Below, one piece after another: positions 43,879 through 54,335 of a DNA stretch of 64,000 bases; within the stretch, counting starts at the first letter, position 1, and every line of letters begins with the position of its first letter. The DNA lies in contig CM042690.1 of assembly GCA_023614405.1 (NCBI GenBank), positions 526,272,293-526,336,292 of the forward strand, in the 5' to 3' direction. The notes beneath the pieces are model-generated. The model saw only the letters and a program-made list of their open reading frames with translations, was not told the DNA's origin and did no database searches. This stretch comes from Avena insularis (lineage: Eukaryota > Streptophyta > Magnoliopsida > Poales > Poaceae). The position numbers were made by a program, and so were the translations under genes.

Positions 43879-45271
43879 TGATGTCTACGCACTTCTATTC
43901 TTGTAGACAGTTGTTGGGCCTCCAAGTGCAGAGGTTTGTAGAACAGCAGCAAGTTTTCCCTTAAGTGGATCACCCAAGGTTTATCGAACTCAGGGAGGAA
44001 GTGTTCAAACGTATCCCCTCTCAAGCAACCCTGCAATCAAGATATAAGAAGTCTCTTGTGTCCCCAACACACCCAATACACTTGTCAGGTGTATAGGTGC
44101 ACTAGTTCGGCGAAGAGATAGTGAAATACAAGTGATATAGATAATTATAAGTGGTAACGGTGATAGAAAATAGCTTGATAGCGTGGAAAAGACTAAAGTA
44201 AAACTGAAATAAAGATGGAAGCAAGAAAACATGCAATAGATGTAATAGCAAACGGTGTTTCAGTGCTTAGAAACAAGGCCTAGGGATCATACTTTCCTAC
44301 TCTCATATAAATATATTCTTCTTTATGATACTACGCTAAACTACTCTCCGGTTGGACACTCTAATCGATGGTAGGGCTATAACAGCACACCTCAAAGTTC
44401 ATCTTTCCCATCTAGAAAACCCCACACTGTCACCTTGAGTACTAGATGAGTCCAACAAACACCACAATTTCATAAAGACATCCAACTCCAAATATAACTC
44501 ATAAGAAGTATTTGTAATCTCTAGCCTAAGTGCCACCGTGGTGTGCATGCTATCACTTTCACACACATGGGGAGAGGAGAGATCTATTAAAGCACTTGAG
44601 TAGCAAGGTAGATCTATAGATCACAAGCTCATGATCTCAATAAGATCATGCATATAGAGAGAGATGAACACATAGCTACCAGTAGAACCTTTAGCCTCGA
44701 GAGAGAACTACTCCCGCCTCATCATGGGAATCAGCAACGATTATGGAGATGGCGGTGGAGATCGATGGAGATGGCTCCAGGGGCACTTCCTCGTCGGCAG
44801 GTGCCTAACAGAGACCTTCTCGTCTCGAATCTCCCTTCGGTGGCGTGACTTGGAACTTTTCGTGGATTTCTGATTGACGATTTAGGGTTTTGGTATTGGG
44901 AGGTTCTTATAGGCGAAGGAAGCAAGGTCGGTGGCTGGCCAGGGGGCCCACACCATTGCCTGGCGCGGCCTGGGCTGGCTCGCGCCAAGGGGGGGGGGGT
45001 GTGGCCCCTCTCCGACTCCCCTTCTGGCTCCGTGAGTCTTCCGGGAAAATAGTAACTTTGGCTTTTGTCCCATCCAATTCCGAGAATATTCATTTTCTGG
45101 CTTCCTGGAACCAAAAACAGCAGAAAACAGGCAACTGGCACTGTGGCTCTTGTTAATAGGTTAGTCCAAGAAATCATATGAAAAGTACTCCAAAGTGTGG
45201 ACAAAACATAAGAACGTAGATAAAACCAAGCATGGAACATCAAAAATTATAGATACATTTGCAATGTATCA
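43879..45271 (-). repeat. 5' LTR of the minus-strand Gypsy element
   Basis: 1,393 bases, same ends as the 3' LTR. It includes a minus-strand TATA-like TTCGCCTATAAGAACCTCC (around 44,903-44,921), giving a plausible promoter that the other LTR lacks. Confidence 0.9.
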
Positions 45272-45536
45272 AGCTTCACCAATCCCGTGCAAGGCACGTT
45301 CAACTTTATAGTGGATGTCCAGACCATGTTGGGGGTGACAACCGCTTACGGCTATCTCTTCGATTTATGCGTCAAGTACTGCATCTAAATAGAAATGGTT
45401 TTTTAACTCGCGTGGAGACCAGGAGGCCAGCTCTCACGGAATCGACCTTCTTCCTCCTCCTCTTCACGATTGTAGCTCTTCTCTGCCAGATTGCTTTCCC
45501 CATTTTCATTCCTTTTTTCTATGCTATTTCACCCGC

Positions 45537-46528
45537 ATGACCGGGAACAAGTCCTGCCACAGAAGGGCTCGTGCCGTGATGGCGAAGCTGGCGGAAGAGA
45601 AGAAGTCGTCTTGCCGTTCTGCCATTATGTTAATACCGGTACCAGGCAATGCAACGATCAAAGGGTCCAGCTGAATCCCTCGGTTGCAGGCGAGAGGTCT
45701 TCAACTCAAGGTTCTTCAAAGCCGCCGCAACCAGGGACAGATACCTTCAGGTAAATCTCCATTCTTGCGCAACTTTCCATGTCTTTGACCGTTTCTTGAT
45801 TTCTCGTTTACCTAAAAAAAGCACCTTCTTCCTCAATGGTGTTTTTAGGTCGGGCGTTCTTCAAATTCCATCAGCACTCCTGCCTGCAGAATCATCTTCA
45901 CCGTCGCCGATGGAGACTGATACTTCAGGTAAATCTTCGTGCTTGGGAAACTTTCCATGTCTTTGACTGTTTCTTGATTCGCTCATTTCCCTATTAGTAC
46001 ATTTATTCTGAATGTTGTTTTAGGTCGGGCGGAATTCGCATGCCTGCGACACTCCTGCCTGTAGAATCATCTTCACCATCGCCGATGGAGGCCGATCGGT
46101 ACAGCCGCAAGGTAAGAAATCATTCGAATTGTGATTCCGTGTCTCTCTTCCTTGATTGTTCTCTAGGTACACTTCTGAATTTATGCTCCCTGTTCATCTA
46201 ACAGAATATTGGCTTCGAGATCGAGTTTATGGTGAAAAAGGTGATGGGCGATTTCTGCATCAAGACAGCAGACAGAAGCGCCCTCGTCAACGAGTGCCCT
46301 AGACTTTACTCCAAACTCGCTGCTGACAAGGTCGGGCTTAGCCTCCTCAGGAATCTCTCCATGGAATACTTGATTGAGCGTGACGAGCTGAAGCGGTGGA
46401 ACATCGACATGATGGAGATGCTGGGCATAAGGTTCGAATAGATCCAAGACCTCGAGGACTAGAGGGACAAACTCCTGGCCGAGCTGGCAAAGCTAAAGCA
46501 TGAAACTATCGTCGATCTCCATCAATGA
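45537..46528 (+). pseudogene. Multi-exon gene remnant of unknown function with duplicated exons
   Basis: An ATG at 45,537 opens MTGNKSCHRRARAVMAKLAE (stop at 45,672; the sensible frame then changes to NPSVAGERSSTQGSSKPPQ, ending CCTTCAG/GTAAATC at about 45,752). Exon B (about 45,850-45,929) reads GVLQIPSALLPAESSSPSP and ends ACTTCAG/GTAAATC. Exon C (46,024-46,111) reads RMPATLLPVESSSPSPMEAD and ends CGCAAG/GTAAG. Exon D starts after CTAACAG at 46,205: NIGFEIEFMVKKVMGDFCIK, and later RNLSMEYLIERDELKRW. It meets TAG at 46,439, but the frame continues through a second TAG (46,460) as RDKLLAELAKLKHETIVDL to TGA 46,526. B and C, with their introns, are tandem copies. No domain recognised; the C-terminus is a likely coiled coil. 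Confidence 0.45.
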
Positions 46529-46556
46529 GCCGGCACGTGGAAGACCTTAGTTAGTA

Positions 46557-46639
46557 CTCCATCTGTTTTCACAATATAAGCCTATTTACAGAGCTAAAAC
46601 AACTTACAAAAAGGCTTATATATTATGGAATGGAGGGAC
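46557..46639. mobile_element. Short Stowaway-type MITE
   Basis: CTCCATCTGTTTTCACAATATAA and TATATTATGGAATGGAGGGA are inverted ends; TA precedes at 46,555-46,556 and CTAG follows. About 83 bases, an internally deleted copy. It lies just past the end of the unknown gene. Confidence 0.75.
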
Positions 46640-47837
46640 TAGTTGATGATCATATATATAGATTGCAATATTGCGCTAGTAAATTGAAAAACCTTTATTA
46701 CTAGTATGAATGTATGATCGTGGACTTGCTGGTAAAATATTTGGTTATTTGGTGAATGTGATATGCATCAGCTTCACTAGCCACAATGTTGCCAGAGCCA
46801 ATTTTGGGTGTGATTATCTTTTCTACTGTACTATAGTAGTAATTAGTAGTTATTATTGCTTCCGTGTAGAGCGGTAGCTACCTTTATGTCGTTGTCATGC
46901 TGCATCTCACCAACTTCACTTGCTCAAAGCCTCCATTCTTCTTTACTCCAAAAAAGAGTCTCCATTCTTCCGCCATCTTTGGTTTTGGTCCTACTGATGG
47001 AAGTGGCAGCGGTATCCCAGTGATGGTGACTTTAGATCATGACCCCAACTTTGTCTCTGTACAGCTGCAGTGTAGTATAATCATTGCTCCAATGCTTACA
47101 GGGGAAGGAAGAGGTAACTGCTGGGGATCTCTCCTGAACATATGTACACTCTCCACAATTTATACATTGAAGGGATAACCACTTTTCTAGCCATTTAAAA
47201 GAGTTTCAGGTGATTTTGTCAAATTAATTTGACCTTTAACTTGATGTGTGCTATTTGGTCGACAATTAGAAAACACTATTTAGTTATTTAGTAGTAGTAT
47301 ATAGATTCTTCAAATTTTTGACCAACTTGTGACATCTATTTTGATTCGAAGGGAGTAGGATTATGTGTTAGCTACAGACATGGCCTTTATTCTGCATAGT
47401 GTCAACCTGGTGGGATAATTCTCTCCTGAGGAGAGAGGCCTACACATTAAAAGGTGTCTAGATATATTTGTTTCACAAAAGCTAAAACATCTTATATTTT
47501 GGAATAAAGGGAGTACATAGGATCTAATAAAGAGGGGAGAGAGGTACATATATGAGTAAAAAATGAGAGTTGCAAAAACAAGATGATGAATAAATATTCT
47601 ATCAATGGTCTTCCCGACAATTTGTCACCCGGTTATGGAAAAATGCAACAAATCCATGAAAACTGAAAAAACATGTGTATTAGTTTTTATGTGACAACGA
47701 CTGTGCCCCTTGTGACCTGGCACACACCCAGAAAATATGTGGTATTTCTTTGACCGACTCAACTACAGCGAGTCTGTCGCAAAAAGAAAAAGGAAACTAT
47801 AGAAAAAGGAAACGATGTCGTGAAACTAGGTTGAACT
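46640..47837. other. Spacer with MITE halves, no gene recognised
   Basis: A frame of 93 codons (46,897-47,178, start MLHLTNFTCSK) has no recognised domain and no support beyond being open. Near 47,280-47,358 and 47,440-47,515 there are right-hand Stowaway halves (GATTCGAAGGGAGTA and TTGGAATAAAGGGAGTA). The rest is AT-rich. Confidence 0.4.
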
Positions 47838-47921
47838 TTCTTATCTTATCTTATTACTACTATATAGTGTATGAATAACTTTGAAGGTTGACCATTGGAT
47901 GAAGACTGGCAAATCACAACA
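47838..47921 (+). repeat. Q repeat fragment cut by a Gypsy LTR
   Basis: TTATCTTATCTTATTACTAC and GAATAACTTTGAAGGTTGAC, then GACTGGCAAATCACAACA, after which the LTR begins at 47,922. The remaining part of this Q copy should lie beyond the other end of that element, outside the window. Confidence 0.75.
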
Positions 47922-48411
47922 TGTTGGGGATATACTTTCCGGGTATCCTCACAGTTCCTCACTAACCAGGGTGGCCCACTTCGGGTTAGAGCTTTGCTTC
48001 ATGGGAGGCCCAGTCAGGGAGAAGAGACAGAGTCCAATCCGTCTACAGGAAGGCCCAAAAGACTTACCGACATAGGCCCATAGTGTTACTTGTATTTCAA
48101 GATGTACTCTGTAACCGACTCTTAGTCGTGGCCGCATAGATCTCTCTTGTAAACCCTAGGCCGGATATCTATATAATCCGTCCTAGGGAGAGCCTTTAGG
48201 GCACCCTCACAATAGTCTACAATCTCAACTCGCACATGCGAAACCCTTGTAACCCATATTTCGGCTCTGCTGTATTACTGGATTGCTAGCAGGAATAGGA
48301 TCTGCTCAAAGCCGGTGGATTCGAACGCGGAACACCATACGTCTCACACCCCTCTCTTCCACACGCCTTGAGGACCCCCTCATGGCGTACATGTAATCAA
48401 TCCGATGATAG
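47922..48411 (+). repeat. 5' LTR of a second Gypsy lineage
   Basis: Starts TGTTGGGGATATACTTTCCG, contains a TATA-like CTATATAATCC (48,169-48,179), and ends near TAATCAATCCGATGATA directly before the primer site. About 490 bases, so much shorter than the Athila-type LTRs. The exact 3' end (48,397-48,411) is uncertain because the partner LTR is outside the window. Confidence 0.7.
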
Positions 48412-48412
48412 T

Positions 48413-48430
48413 TGGCGCCCACCGTGGGGC
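48413..48430 (+). other. Primer binding site of the second Gypsy lineage
   Basis: TGGCGCCCACCGTGGGGC follows the LTR by a few bases. This sequence is a common PBS of grass Ty3/Gypsy elements; the tRNA is not assigned here. Confidence 0.7.
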
Positions 48431-48588
48431 AAGTGAGCTTCGGATCTGCGTTCCGAGCAGAATCTGCAAGAATCGGAATCGGCGAGACTATCGCTGTCGG
48501 TCGCATCCTCTACGCTAGCGACGCCCCTCTCATCGTTCTCGATGAGAACTAGATTCCAGCTAGGGAGGCCATGACTGCCTAAACCATC

Positions 48589-50040
48589 ATGTCTTTCGGT
48601 GAGATCGATGTATACATTGGATTCGCTGAACCTTCCCCACCCACCCCGGCGGTGATGATAGAGGCAAAAGAAATTTCTGGGTCCCCTTTGTCCGCGGAGG
48701 CGGTAGAGTTCCGGATCTCAGAAAACCCTAATCCCACCCAGCACGCACCAGTTGCGGAGATAGTGGAGAAATCCAAGCCTGAAGCAGACCTGGCGGTTCA
48801 AGTCGAATCTGGAGTGGATTTCCCTGGCGAGGCTGAATCCCAGATCAATCTACCCGTTGAGGTGGAAATGCAGGAGGATCATAGCAACAACATTAGTTCT
48901 GGCCCTGCCAACGCCAGAACAGATCAACCGTTCCCGAGTCACACGTTGAGGCGTATGATGGTGCAAGACGCAAGCGTGGATGAAGTTCTCGAGACTATCA
49001 GGATCTTTGAGGAAGCCCACGAGGACAGGTGCAACTACCTTAGGACCCACATGTCACACTTCGTCAGATATGTTGTATCCGGATCCGGCTCTGCTGATGC
49101 TGGAGGAAACACCGACTCGGTGCTAGAGGCGATCGGAATAAACACTGACTTACCCGCATCCTCAGATGACTCGATGATGTCGGCAGATTTCTGAAAGTTC
49201 TCCGCGGAGTATGAAGAGGAGTATAACTCCAAAGCTGCAGAGGAAGGAGAAGCCATGGATGAAGGATCCGGATAAAACTCTCCTAAAGCGCAGGATGACA
49301 TCGATATCGGAGATAACCTCGAGGTCCAGATGTCCGAAAGTACCGATCATAGCTTGACTCTGGGAAATAGACCCAAAGTCATCTTTGCTACCGGCCCTGC
49401 CAAGAAGGCAAAGAACAAGAACAAGAACAAGATCCCGGCAAAAGATCCTCCGGTGGAGGAAGTGATTGCCGAGGAATACGAGGAAGACTCGGATGGAGCA
49501 TTGATCCCATACGATCCCAAAGAAGAGTCGGTGGATGGACACGTGATCACCGAAGGTGCGCGTAAACTCATCGATGCTGCATTAACCACACCTATTCCTA
49601 CAGCTGCAGAACTTACTACTGAAAAGATGGACGAAAGGGCCTAGGCCCTAGAAGCGCGTCGCCAAGTACTCCTTGATGAAGCCAAAAACCTTGAGGAAGA
49701 AAAGAAACGCATGGCAACTACAGAGAAGTACAACTCTTGGCAGCATCAGAAGACCAGGAAACATCATACTCGTGATGACCAATTCCTGCAAATTCACAAA
49801 GTCCTCTTCAGAGGAAACCATGGGATGCCTCGGCGCGACAACAACGGGGATTGGGTGTATCCAACACCAGTGCAAAACACTGTTGCGGCTCGAGAAATCC
49901 TAGCAAGTAATCCAGGCCCAGAGCAGATTCGATTGGGCATTAAACTACTCAACAAGGGTCTGGAGAAGCTGAAGGCCGCCCTGTCCGGAAGCGGAAAACT
50001 GGTCTCTCAATCTGACCAATGCCGCACGGATCCGGCCTAG
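48589..50040 (+). pseudogene. gag: gag of the second Gypsy lineage, three nonsense codons, frame intact
   Basis: From ATG 48,589 (MSFGEIDVYIGFAEPSPPTP) the same frame remains readable to the TAG at 50,038. It is interrupted only by TGA (49,192-49,194), TAA (49,273-49,275) and TAG (49,642-49,644); no frameshift is needed. Features: an acidic N-terminus, a Lys/Asn-rich stretch (KKAKNKNKNKIPAKDPP), a coiled-coil-like LDEAKNLEEEKKRMA, and a C-terminal WQHQKTRKHHTRDDQFLQI with REILASNPGPEQ. It codes for the structural part of virus-like particles in intact relatives. Each stop is one C-to-T change from CGA, CAA or CAG. Further gag sequence (zinc knuckle) is not in the window. Confidence 0.75.
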
Positions 50041-50213
50041 AATGACGTAAGATCCCAATGCGTTCCGTAACAGCATCACCGTTCCGACTGTCGGAAAGAC
50101 AACTACTCAAGAATCAGATCTTTAGGACAACACCACAAAGCTGCATGTGACTGGCGCAACGTTGCCCCAGCTACAGAGCAAGAGGCAATTGCTGCACTAA
50201 ATCCGAAGAATCC

Positions 50214-51709
50214 AGATACGTCCATTTTGCATCACTATTCTATGTCTTAATTCACTATTATTCATTGGTATATTTCATACTAAGAGGTGATACTTATGTT
50301 ATTTCATCTGTTTTTGCATGGTTGATGACTTTTGGAGCATGGACCGCTGCAGTCAGGATTCTGATGGAAAAGGTGCTGTTTGGAGGCAAAATTCGCGAAG
50401 ATCAGAAAATCCGTAAAAATATACGGAAAATCCTATTTTTCTAGAAGACTAAGGATGCCATAAGACGGAGTGGATATGGGCCACAGGGGGCCCACACCAC
50501 CCCCTGGCGCGGGCAGCCCTAGGTCGCGCCAGCAGGTGGTGTGGCCGCCCTGGCACACCTCTGGCTCTCCCCTCTGGCGTATATCATCCTCCCGAAACCC
50601 TAAGACTTGGGGAGCGACCACAGAAAGATTCTGCCGCCTCTACGGAGCGGAAAACACCGAGAGAGAAAGATCTCTTTGGCAAACATATTTCTGCCGGGGG
50701 AATTCCTTCCCGGAGAGGGGAGATCATCGCCATCAACACCATCATCAAGCTGGACTTCATCGGGATCATCATCATCATCACCACCATCATCACCATCGGC
50801 ACCCTCATCACCATCTCCATATTGCTGTAACAATTGGGTCGAATCTTGCATAGTTCATAGGGGAAACTTTCCTGGTGTTGATTACTCTTTGTAGTTGATG
50901 CTATTGAGTGAACCATTGAATTATTATTTATGTTCAGATTGGTATACATCATTATTCCATCTCTGATGACGATCCATATGATGTCTTGCGAGTAGTTTGT
51001 TTTGTTCTTGAGGACATGGGAGAAGTCATGTTGTTAGTAGTGGAGTTGTGTTGAGAAACATTCAATAGTTTGATATTTAAGTTGTGGTGTACATCTTCTA
51101 GTGGTGTCATGTGAACATCGACTACATGACACTTCACCTATATGGGCCTAGGGGAATGCATTGTGTATTTGGCTACTAATTGTAGGGCTTGCCGAAGTGA
51201 CAGAAACCTGAACCCCCATTAGGAAACCATTGCACAAGGGACGTAAGGGTCTTAGAGTTTAAAGCTGTGATTAGGTTTCTACCTTAATTACTTTCTTGTA
51301 CTTACAGATGTTTGCAAGGGTATAATCACAAGGAAGGTTGGTACATTAGCACAGGTTCACCCACACAACACTTAGCAAGCTAAAGAAGATTAATCAACTA
51401 TATCAAGCGAAAGCACTTGACAGTCTTCCCATGTGTCCTCGAGAACGTTTGGTCATCTTAAGTAATACAACCGGCTTGTCCTTTGCCGCATAAAGGATTG
51501 GGCCACTTGCTGCATTTATTCCTACTATCTTTTATTTACTAGTACTTTGTTTACTTGCTTTATCAAAAACCCCTAAAAATCCATTTGCTAAGTTTTTGCA
51601 GAGAATTCTTGATCCATACCACTAGCCAGCACCTTCTGCTCCTCGTTGGGTTCGACACTCTTACTTATCGAAAATACTGCGATAGACCCCCTATACTTAT
51701 GGGTCATCA
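50214..51709 (+). repeat. 5' LTR of the non-autonomous Gypsy element
   Basis: (A)GATACGTCCATTTTGCATC to CTTATGGGTCATCA, 1,496 bases. Includes the GGGCCCACACCACCCCCTGG stretch, a TATA-like GGCGTATATCATCC (50,576) and a CAT/ATC-rich microsatellite (50,750-50,815). The 3' LTR lacks a 33-base piece between ATCTCTTTGGC and AGAGGGGAG that is present here. Confidence 0.9.
50750..50815. repeat. CAT/CACCAT microsatellite in the LTR
   Basis: ATCATCATCATCATCACCACC followed by ATCATCACCATCGG. The His-rich and Asp-rich frames it creates are not coding. The same tract recurs at 63,495-63,550 in the 3' LTR. Confidence 0.85.
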
Positions 51710-51720
51710 AGACTATTTTC

Positions 51721-51738
51721 TGGCGCCGTTGCCGGGGA
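51721..51738 (+). other. Primer binding site, exact tRNA-Asp complement
   Basis: TGGCGCCGTTGCCGGGGA, 11 bases after the LTR end. It is identical to the complement of the conserved 3' end of plant tRNA-Asp plus CCA. Confidence 0.9.
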
Positions 51739-51823
51739 GTGAAGCGCTATTGGAGAGTGGAACTGGTAAAGGAAACTTCTACTGTGAGTATTGTTTAATT
51801 CTGTTAGTTTCTTTATTTTCGTT

Positions 51824-52913
51824 ATGGATAATTCGTTGAGTTTCTTATTTGGTAATGCTACTACCACTGCTAAGGTAGTAGATAAGCCACCACCTGCTAA
51901 GAATGATGTTTTCAAAATACCTACAAGAATTATTGATCGTGTTATGGATAACTACTATGTTGGGGATGGAACTGTCCATCCCGGTGATCATTTACTCTTT
52001 ATACACGAATTATTCGGGTTGTTCAAGTGTGCAGTTATTACTACAGATCAAGTTAAGAAGAAGTTATTCTCATTATCGCTAAAAGGAAGAGCTTAGGAAT
52101 GGTATAAGCTGCTGAAGAATGGTCAAGCTCTGGAATGGGAGGAAATAGTGCCTCTCTTTTATTCAAAGTTTTATCCTCCTAATGAGATTCATAAAGATCG
52201 GAAGCAAATATACAACTTTTGGCCTTGGAGAGAGTACATCCCATGCTTGGAGGAGATTGAAGTTACTAATGCTCAAATGTCCCATTCATGAGCTCCCCAA
52301 CTATATTATTATCAATAACTTCTATGCAAGGCTCCCTCTACATGACAAGGATTTATTGGATGCTTCTTGTGCTGGATCATTCACTCGCATGGAAGAAGAA
52401 GCTAAATGGGATCTTCTAGACCGTATTCAAGACAATGTTGAAGCTTGGGAGAATGACAAAGGTAGAAAGTGAGGTATAAATTATGATTATGAATGCATTG
52501 AATCTTTTATGGGAACTAATGACTTTCAAAGTATTAAAAATGCTTATGGTCTAGACTCTCAAGCTATTGCTTCTTATTGTAAGGCTTTTGCTTCCTATAT
52601 TGAAGTGCCTAAAAAGAAGTGGAATAAGTATCATGAACCTTATAAAGATATTGCTAAGAGTGTTCCTTCAAGAAATACTGAAGTTTATACAGCTAATCAT
52701 GTTTTACCTGAACCTTATATTGAGAAAATGCCTTTCCCAGTTAAGATAAAGGAACATTCTATGATAGCTAGTATGGTTAAGGAAAGTATGAATAAAGCTG
52801 TTGAAGAACCTATAATATCAAATGTGAAAGACTTTGTCACTAAGTATGAAGAAGAGGGACACACTATCCTTTGTAAGATACCTCTAATATTGTTTCACAA
52901 AATAGTTTTATGA
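51824..52913 (+). pseudogene. gag: gag remnant of the non-autonomous Gypsy element
   Basis: ATG at 51,824 opens MDNSLSFLFGNATTTAKVVD and continues FKIPTRIIDRVMDNYYVGDG with HLLFIHELFGLFK to a TAG at 52,094. Coding text continues (EWYKLLKNGQALEWEE, FYSKFYPPNEIH) with frame changes near 52,180 and 52,470, then IQDNVEAWENDKG, and the segment 52,509-52,913 (SIKNAYGLDSQAIASYCKAF; PEPYIEKMPFPVKIKEHSMI). The W..LL....W pattern is gag-like. Mutations near 52,094 and 52,472 break it. Confidence 0.65.
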
Positions 52914-53242
52914 GAGCTAGTATTCCTGTGTTTTCTGTTAGAATAAGTGATCATTGCTATGATGGCCCTTGTGATAGCTATATCATTAAGTTTATGCATG
53001 ATACTGAAAGTTATTATGAAAGAGGGAAAAGTGTTCTTATGCATCTCAATAATATCAAGTTTCCTCGTTTTATGCTGAAAGTTTTTATGTTGCACTTCTT
53101 TTGCCTTCTTATGCAAATTGCCTCTGGTTTCAACAGCTTGTTTGTTTACAAAATTCCCTTGCATAGTAAGTGGGTTAGACTTAAATGTGTGTATTTTTGC
53201 TTCTTAATGCTCTCTTTCACTTCAATTCATATTCCTGAGTGA
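52910..53242 (+). CDS. Short ORF shared with the 43-kb element
   Basis: Open frame of 110 codons. It reads CDSYIIKFMHDTESYYERGK, then HLNNIKFPRFMLKVFMLHFF and YKIPLHSKWVRLKC, homologous to the C-terminal half of the ORF at 42,950-43,744. A hydrophobic FFCLLMQIASGF segment could be a membrane anchor. It lies just downstream of the gag remnant and overlaps its end by a few bases. No domain recognised; conservation across two elements suggests past function. Confidence 0.5.
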   Translation: MRASIPVFSVRISDHCYDGPCDSYIIKFMHDTESYYERGKSVLMHLNNIKFPRFMLKVFMLHFFCLLMQIASGFNSLFVYKIPLHSKWVRLKCVYFCFLMLSFTSIHIPE

Positions 53243-54335
53243 GCATCTCCATAATGATCATGCCCATCTTAATGGCTATAAAGAAAGAGCTTTTTGGGAG
53301 ACAACCCAGTTTATTTTTTCTTTCAGTTTGTTTTTGTTTCTTTGAGTCTTGGAAGTTATTACTTCGGTAATAACCGCTCCTTATCCGTTTTATTTGGTTT
53401 TTGTGTCAAGATCAACGTCTAATGAGAGAGAATTAAGATTTGGGGAAGTTGCTGTCCCGAAACAGATTGTTGTGCTTCACCATAAAAATTCGTGAGAGAT
53501 CTCTGTATGTCGTATTGAGCTGTAATTTTGTGTGCTTCTTCCCCAGGTTGTTATTTAACTTTCGTTAGTTTTACACTTTTTGATCTGAGCAACAGAAGAT
53601 TTTCGAAAAAATTGATCTTTACCTGCTGGTCTGTTTTAACAGATTTTGCCACTCTTGCATTTGCTTCTTTATTCGATTTCCTTTTTGAATTCTTTTTGGG
53701 TTTTCGGAAGGAGTTGCTACAGTAGATTATGTTTTGATGGTTTTCGGTTGAAGTTGAACTCAAAAGGTTTTATCACTTCACTTATACTAATGTTGCTAAT
53801 GAGAACTGTGTGAAGTTTTGTGTGAAAGAAATTTCCAGGTAGTGGAGATAATGGTGTAATAAGGAAGGGAAAGGTTTTATGACTCAAGTAATAAGTGTAT
53901 GAAGATGAAGATATCGATGATATTCAAGTGATGACTCCAGAAGAATCTACTAGATACCAAATTCAGAGGCCTGCAGAGTCTATTTTCAAATAGGTAACAG
54001 TTCTGGTAAGAAAAGTTCCGCGAAAATACTATCCAACTATATTTTTGCAGTTTTTAGTCAATAAGGAAAGCTATGAAGCGAAAAAGGGACAGAAACGGAG
54101 CCAGGGTGGATCACACCACCCTGTGGCGTGAGCCCACCCTTGGCCGTGCCACCAGGTGGTGAGTCCATCCCGGACTCCGCCTCCGACTCGTTTTCTCCCA
54201 GAACTTTCCTTTTGATGTGAAACTTCGTAATATATAACCCCCCGGATCCCCCGAGGTTCGTATATCATGTTTTTGTCATGTTTTCATTTTGATCTGTTTC
54301 TGCCAGGACATACTCTTTGAAGGTTTAGAAGCACA

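Larger units (their letters stand above)
38908..45271 (-). mobile_element. Non-autonomous Gypsy element, complete with both LTRs
   Basis: LTRs at 38,908-40,196 (3') and 43,879-45,271 (5') frame a 3.7-kb interior. On the minus strand the order is 5' LTR, tRNA-Asp-type primer site, an ORF of 264 codons, non-coding DNA and polypurine tract AAGCTTGGGG. Flanks are AGCCT and AGCTT, a 5-base target duplication with one change. There is no protease, RT or integrase. Internal text at 40,890-41,500 matches, inverted, the element at 50-64 kb (55,600-55,980 and 62,117-62,340), so both belong to one non-autonomous group although their LTRs differ. LTRs look about 95% identical apart from one deletion. Confidence 0.9.
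47922..50213 (+). mobile_element. 5' part of a Gypsy element, interrupted at 50,214
   Basis: 5' LTR, primer site and gag in order; the sequence stops at 50,213, where another Gypsy element has inserted. The rest (protease, pol, 3' LTR) is expected beyond the right end of the window, after the inserted element. Confidence 0.75.

Noticed and set aside
46897..47178. 93-codon frame as a gene
   Set aside because: No domain, no splice or promoter signal I could support, and it ends in AT-rich spacer.
50584..50952. His-rich and Asp/Met-rich frames (also 63,344-63,583)
   Set aside because: Products of the CAT/ATC microsatellite in the LTR, present in both LTR copies.
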